Shown here: positions 59,495 to 64,000 of the stretch, piece by piece
Numbering within the stretch: the stretch's first letter is position 1
How the letters are laid out: every line of letters starts with the position of its first letter
The notes under the pieces: generated by a model
Database searches by the model: none
Told to the model about the DNA's origin: nothing
The model's input: only the letters and a program-made list of their open reading frames with translations
Program-made: the position numbers and the translations under genes
Assembly (NCBI RefSeq): GCF_040580765.1
Contig: NZ_CP158687.1
Span: 2,976,001-3,040,000, forward strand
Direction of reading: 5' to 3'
Length of the DNA: 64,000 nucleotides
Source of the DNA: Lentibacter algarum
Lineage (GTDB): Bacteria > Pseudomonadota > Alphaproteobacteria > Rhodobacterales > Rhodobacteraceae

Positions 59495-61362
59495 GCTGAC
59501 TTCTCTTTCTGTGCCTGACGCATCTTTGCGAGGAGGAGCGTTATCGCTGCCGGCGTCATACCGTCTACACGTGCCGCCTGCGCTAGGTTTTGCGGGCGTG
59601 CGGCTTGCAATTTTGCTTTCAGTTCATTGGAAAGCCCATCAAGAGGCTGGTAGTCAAAGTCTTGAGAAATAAGAAGATTTTCGTCTCTCTTCATCGCATC
59701 GACGTCGCGTTGTTGACGCTCTATGTAATTGGCATACAGAGCGTCCTTTGAAAGTTGATCACGTGTGTTCTCATCAATCTCTGAAAGCTGACCGTTCACA
59801 GCCACAAGATCTTCAAAGCTGATCTCGGGGAAAGAAAGCAAATGGTACGCCGTTCTCTTTGTACCATCTTGCTTGAGTTGGATGCCGACTTTTTTAAGAT
59901 CCGTTGCCGAATAAAGCTTAGAGTCCAGCATCTTCTTACCAGATTCCAATGCTTCCATCTTCTGATCGAACGCACGCGACCTACCGTCGGAAACACATCC
60001 AAAAGACTTTGCGAGCGGTGTGAGGCGTTGGTCTGCATTATCAGCCCGCAACGACAGCCTAAACTCAGCGCGAGATGTAAACATCCGATAGGGCTCAGTG
60101 ACGCCCCGCGTTACAAGATCATCAATCATCACGCCAATGTAGCTCTGTGAGCGACTGAATGAAACGGGATCTTTGCCCAATACAGCTCTCGCCGCGTTTA
60201 GACCGGCAACCAAACCTTGCGCCGCGGCCTCTTCGTAACCTGTCGTTCCGTTGATCTGGCCCGCAAGAAACAAGCCTTCGACCGATTTAACTCGCAACTC
60301 AAGCGTCAAAGCGCGTGGGTCGATATAGTCGTACTCAATAGCGTAACCAGGCTGGGTGATCTTTGCTTGCTCAAGACCAAAAATTGAGTGAACATAATCG
60401 TGCTGTACATCCTCGGGCAGGGAGGTTGAAATCCCGTTTGGATAGACCGTGTGATCCGTAAGCCCTTCTGGTTCAAGGAAAATCTGGTGAGATGACTTGT
60501 CAGCAAAACGTACAATTTTATCTTCAATAGAAGGGCAATACCGAGGCCCAACGCCTTCAATGTGACCGCCGTACATTGCAGAACGCTCAAGATTTGCGGC
60601 GATAATTTCATGCGTGCGCTCGTTCGTATGAGTGATTCCGCAGGAAATCTGACGCGCTTGAGGACTCGTCGACATAAAGGAAAACATCGCTGGGTCTTCG
60701 TCGCCGGGCTGCATCCCGAGCGCGTCCCAGTTTATCGTGCGTCCATCAAGACGAGGGGGTGTCCCTGTTTTTAAGCGCCCCTTTGGTAGCTCAAATGCGT
60801 CCATACGTTCCGCTAGCTTTATCGAAGGTTTGTCACCCATGCGGCCGCCGGAATAAGAAACATCTCCAATGTGAATGAGTCCACGGAGAAATGTCCCTGT
60901 CGTTAGGATGACTTCATGTGCCGATATTTCAGAACCATCTGCCAGAACAACACCTGCTACACGTTGACCGTCCATGAGAAAGTCGACGGTTTCACCCTCA
61001 ACAATCGTGAGGTTTTCACGAGATAGCGTCTCTTGCAGCATCGACTTTTGATAAAGCTGGCGATCTTGCTGAGCACGGGGGCCTTGAACGGCAGGGCCCT
61101 TGCGACGATTTAGGAGGCGGAATTGAATCCCGCCCTTGTCAGACATACGCCCCATGACGCCGTCCATGGCATCGATTTCGCGAACCAAATGGCCTTTTCC
61201 AAGTCCGCCCATAGCTGGGTTGCATGACATAACGCCAATATCGCGCTGTCGCAAAGTCACCAACGCGGTTTGGACGCCCATCCGCGCTGCCGCATGGGCA
61301 GCTTCGGTCCCAGCGTGTCCTCCACCAACGACGATCACATCAAAATGTTTCACGTGAAACAC
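59491..61362 (-). CDS. mnmG: tRNA uridine-5-carboxymethylaminomethyl modification enzyme MnmG
   Basis: FAD partner of MnmE in forming cmnm5U34 in tRNAs. 623 residues with the FAD loop [57 protein letters not shown], and [20 protein letters not shown]. Its first codons MFHVKH are encoded by parS site 2. It follows mnmE by three bases and overlaps rsmG by four. Confidence 0.96.
   Translation of the reverse strand: MFHVKHFDVIVVGGGHAGTEAAHAAARMGVQTALVTLRQRDIGVMSCNPAMGGLGKGHLVREIDAMDGVMGRMSDKGGIQFRLLNRRKGPAVQGPRAQQDRQLYQKSMLQETLSRENLTIVEGETVDFLMDGQRVAGVVLADGSEISAHEVILTTGTFLRGLIHIGDVSYSGGRMGDKPSIKLAERMDAFELPKGRLKTGTPPRLDGRTINWDALGMQPGDEDPAMFSFMSTSPQARQISCGITHTNERTHEIIAANLERSAMYGGHIEGVGPRYCPSIEDKIVRFADKSSHQIFLEPEGLTDHTVYPNGISTSLPEDVQHDYVHSIFGLEQAKITQPGYAIEYDYIDPRALTLELRVKSVEGLFLAGQINGTTGYEEAAAQGLVAGLNAARAVLGKDPVSFSRSQSYIGVMIDDLVTRGVTEPYRMFTSRAEFRLSLRADNADQRLTPLAKSFGCVSDGRSRAFDQKMEALESGKKMLDSKLYSATDLKKVGIQLKQDGTKRTAYHLLSFPEISFEDLVAVNGQLSEIDENTRDQLSKDALYANYIERQQRDVDAMKRDENLLISQDFDYQPLDGLSNELKAKLQAARPQNLAQAARVDGMTPAAITLLLAKMRQAQKEKSA
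61346..61361. promoter_or_regulatory. parS: parS site 2
   Basis: TGTTTCACGTGAAACA, a perfect copy covering the mnmG start codon. The reading gives the MFHVKH N-terminus known for MnmG in many alphaproteobacteria. Confidence 0.95.
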
Positions 61363-61365
61363 TCC

Positions 61366-62652
61366 CTACTTGCCCAAGCAAAAGCTGGAAAACACCTCAT
61401 CGAGAACATTCTCGATATCAACGCGGCCAATCAACATGTTCAATGCTTCAAGAGAGATGCGTAGCTCTTCGGAAGCAATATCTGTGAATTCAGGCCCCAA
61501 AGCAACACGGTTGGACGCCTCCGCAAGCGAAACCAAGCATCGCTCCATCGCTTCTTTGTGGCGCGCGCGCGTCGCCAGGCCCGCCTTTGCTGTCTTGGAA
61601 GATAACTTAGCGCCAATTTGCTCAACGAGCTGCGCAACTCCAGCCCCTGTTTTACCAGACACCGCCCCAAACTTATCGCCTGAAAGATCGGCCTTCGACG
61701 CAATCACGATATCATCTGGGGCAGGGTCAAATTCTGGCTTACTATTTGATTCTATTAGAAAAACGCGCAAATCAGCGGCCTTCGCTCGCTCAAGAGCGCG
61801 GGCAACGCCAATCTTTTCAATTGTGTCGTCAGTTTCACGCAACCCAGCTGTATCAAGCAAGGTGACAGGAAGACCCGCCAACTCCATTCGAACTTCTATG
61901 ACGTCTCGTGTCGTACCAGCTATCTCGGACGTAATCGCTGCATCGCGTCCAGCAACAGCATTGAGCAATGTGGATTTTCCAACGTTGGGCGGACCAATGA
62001 TAGCAACTTCGTAGCCAGTACGAATACGCTCTGCAGCGCCAAAGCCATCGACCTGAGCCTGCATGGCTGTCTGGACCTCAGCAATAAGTTCCAGCACTTC
62101 AGGGGATACATCGACTGGAACTTCTTCATCAGCGAAATCTATTGTGACGGTGAGCAGCGCACTTGCACGGATTAGACGCTCACGCCAATGGGCAGCGAGA
62201 TCGCCTAAACCACCAGAAAACAAGCGCAGCGCTTGCTGCCGCTGTGCCTCAGTCTCGGAGGCGATAAGATCTGCAAGACCTTCAACTTGGGCAAGATCAA
62301 GCCGCCCATTGGCCAAAGCTCGACGTGTGAATTCACCAGGCTCGGCAAGCCGAAGGCCATCAACCGTCCCAAGCTCAGCGAGCAGTGCGTTTACAACCGC
62401 GACAGACCCATGTGTCTGAAACTCAACTGTCTCCTCGCCCGTGAAGCTGGCTTTTTCCGAGAAGCACAAAACCAAGGCCTCATCGAGCACCTCTCCGGCC
62501 GCAGACCTGAGACGCCGCAATGCCGCTTCACGCGGCGCGGGGAGGGAGCCGCAAAGCTGGGACGCAGCCGAAAAGGCTTTTGGTCCGGAAATTCGAACCA
62601 CTGCAACGCCAGCTTTACCAGCCGCAGAGGCTTGGGCAAAAATAGTGCTCAT
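61366..62652 (-). CDS. mnmE: tRNA modification GTPase MnmE
   Basis: GTPase acting with MnmG. 428 residues: TrmE N-terminal tetrahydrofolate-binding domain (TIFAQASAAGKAGVAVVRIS), a helical domain with an inserted G domain (IIGPPNVGKSTLLNAVAGRD, LLDTAGLRETDDTIEK), and the C-terminal FCLGK whose Cys is catalytic. First gene of the mnmE-mnmG-rsmG-parA-parB run; rho lies upstream in the same direction with a 30-base gap. Confidence 0.96.
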   Translation of the reverse strand: MSTIFAQASAAGKAGVAVVRISGPKAFSAASQLCGSLPAPREAALRRLRSAAGEVLDEALVLCFSEKASFTGEETVEFQTHGSVAVVNALLAELGTVDGLRLAEPGEFTRRALANGRLDLAQVEGLADLIASETEAQRQQALRLFSGGLGDLAAHWRERLIRASALLTVTIDFADEEVPVDVSPEVLELIAEVQTAMQAQVDGFGAAERIRTGYEVAIIGPPNVGKSTLLNAVAGRDAAITSEIAGTTRDVIEVRMELAGLPVTLLDTAGLRETDDTIEKIGVARALERAKAADLRVFLIESNSKPEFDPAPDDIVIASKADLSGDKFGAVSGKTGAGVAQLVEQIGAKLSSKTAKAGLATRARHKEAMERCLVSLAEASNRVALGPEFTDIASEELRISLEALNMLIGRVDIENVLDEVFSSFCLGK

Positions 62653-62682
62653 TTTTCATAACCCGTTGATTTTGAACAGGTT

Positions 62683-63963
62683 TTACGTGTTCATGGAGTC
62701 GAAGAATTCGCCATTTGTCTTGGTTTGCTTGAGCTTGCCCAGCAAGAACTCGATAGCGTCTGTTGTGCCCATCGGATTGAGGATACGGCGCAGAACGAAG
62801 GTCTTCTGAAGGTCTTTTGAGTCGACCAAGAGTTCTTCTTTCCGGGTGCCTGACTTGAGAATATCCATCGCAGGGAACACGCGCTTGTCTGCAACTTTGC
62901 GATCAAGCACAATCTCGGAGTTACCCGTGCCTTTAAACTCCTCAAAGATGACCTCATCCATGCGCGAGCCTGTGTCGATAAGGGCGGTTGCGATGATTGT
63001 CAGCGAGCCACCTTCTTCGATGTTACGCGCTGCGCCAAAAAAGCGCTTGGGGCGTTGGAGGGCGTTGGCATCGACACCGCCTGTCAGAACCTTACCTGAC
63101 GAAGGAACAGTTGTGTTGAAGGCACGGCCAAGGCGCGTGATTGAATCGAGTAGAATGACAACGTCTCGTTTGTGCTCAACGAGGCGCTTAGCCTTTTCGA
63201 TGACCATTTCGGAGACGGCCACGTGACGGGTCGCTGGTTCATCGAATGTCGAGGAGACAACCTCGCCTTTTACGGATCGCTGCATGTCCGTCACTTCTTC
63301 TGGGCGCTCATCTATCAAGAGAACGATGAGATAGCACTCAGGGTGGTTCTTTTCGATGCTGTGGGCGATATTCTGGAGCAGAACAGTTTTACCAGTGCGA
63401 GGCGGAGCAACAATAAGCGATCGCTGGCCTTTCCCGATGGGAGCGACGAGATCAATGATGCGCGCGGACCGATCCTTGATTGTCGGGTCTTCGATTTCCA
63501 TTTTCAGGCGCTCATCAGGATAGAGCGGCGTCAGGTTGTCAAAGGCAATCTTGTGACGGGCCTTCTCAGGCTCTTCAAAGTTAATCTTGGTGACGTGAGT
63601 AAGGGCGAAATAGCGCTCGTTGTCTTCGGGCTGCTTCAAATGACCTTCGATTGTGTCACCCGTACGCAGAGAAAACTTACGCAGAATTTCTGGCGATACA
63701 TAAATATCATCAGGCCCTGGCAGGTAGTTTGCCTCAGGTGCGCGCAAGAAGCCGAAACCGTCTTGGAGCACTTCTAGGACGCCTTCACCGCCGATCATCC
63801 AGCCCTCTTCGGCGCGCTCTTTAAGGATCGAGAACATAATCTCGCCCTTGCGCATCGTTGTGGCGTTTTCGATTTCGAGCTCTTCAGCCATTGTGACCAG
63901 CTCTTTAGGGTGCATTGCCTTAAGTTCGGCAAGGTGGAGCTGCTCTTGGGTCTCGTCTGTCAT
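62683..63963 (-). CDS. rho: transcription termination factor Rho
   Basis: Hexameric RNA helicase that ends transcription. 426 residues. N-terminal helical domain ([20 protein letters not shown]), the cold-shock RNA-binding domain ([20 protein letters not shown]), Walker [18 protein letters not shown], Walker [18 protein letters not shown], and the R-loop region [22 protein letters not shown] at 63963. The remaining 37 bases to the window end are its leader. Confidence 0.97.
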   Translation of the reverse strand: MTDETQEQLHLAELKAMHPKELVTMAEELEIENATTMRKGEIMFSILKERAEEGWMIGGEGVLEVLQDGFGFLRAPEANYLPGPDDIYVSPEILRKFSLRTGDTIEGHLKQPEDNERYFALTHVTKINFEEPEKARHKIAFDNLTPLYPDERLKMEIEDPTIKDRSARIIDLVAPIGKGQRSLIVAPPRTGKTVLLQNIAHSIEKNHPECYLIVLLIDERPEEVTDMQRSVKGEVVSSTFDEPATRHVAVSEMVIEKAKRLVEHKRDVVILLDSITRLGRAFNTTVPSSGKVLTGGVDANALQRPKRFFGAARNIEEGGSLTIIATALIDTGSRMDEVIFEEFKGTGNSEIVLDRKVADKRVFPAMDILKSGTRKEELLVDSKDLQKTFVLRRILNPMGTTDAIEFLLGKLKQTKTNGEFFDSMNT

Positions 63964-64000
63964 AGGAATGGCCTCTACGCCCGCGAATGCGGCGCTTCAT

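Overview
The right-hand 25 kb is unmistakably alphaproteobacterial and most like Rhodobacterales (Roseobacter group). It has the origin-proximal order rho - mnmE - mnmG - rsmG - parA - parB with two perfect parS sites inside coding sequence, followed by hemW, rdgB, rph, hrcA and grpE, a gltD/gltB pair and a tRNA-Leu. The left 39 kb is a patchwork of accessory DNA ending in that tRNA-Leu gene.

Layout. (1) 1-5.3 kb: nucleotide-sugar genes gmd (cut by the window edge), fcl, manC, galE and galU, which supply GDP-mannose/GDP-fucose and UDP-glucose/galactose for surface polysaccharide. (2) 5.3-9.6 kb: an integrase with a divergent small XRE regulator, two coupled hypothetical genes, a VanZ-like gene, an AbrB-type antitoxin with a decayed Doc toxin, and transposase debris. 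(3) 9.7-17.9 kb: a more AT-rich envelope cluster with a second galU, an undecaprenyl-diphosphate-synthase-like gene, a fused Kdo-transferase/LpsB-type glycosyltransferase, and a divergent wzc/wza-type export pair whose Wzc lacks a P-loop. (4) 17.9-18.7 kb: a complete IS6-family element without target duplication. (5) 19-22.4 kb: a LysR regulator divergent from a class III CoA-transferase and an acyl-CoA dehydrogenase.

(6) 22.6-39.2 kb: the most interesting part. Two related copies of one mobile element stand in tandem at the 3' end of tRNA-Leu(CAG). Each has the same backbone, with homologous segments of equal length in the two copies: a 71-aa ORF, tyrosine integrase 1, a 66-aa ORF, a 76-aa membrane ORF, an iteron-like AACTCKCC array, then a variable cargo slot, then tyrosine integrase 2, 12-bp-spaced AGYGGTCCC arm-type repeats and an 18-bp tRNA core. 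The cargo slot holds an HNH protein, an SF3-type helicase and an orphan in copy A, but an unusual DNA-polymerase-A-like protein with a repeat-rich intergenic region in copy B. The exchange cuts the slot gene after nine codons, leaving MTEPQDIFC behind in copy A. Copy B also carries a metal-homeostasis module (RcnR-like regulator, MFS with a His-rich tail, HupE/UreJ protein, His-rich periplasmic protein, membrane-anchored protein) just inside its left attachment core.

(7) 39.2-64 kb: core chromosome. All gene calls rest on reading translated motifs by eye; no database search was possible.
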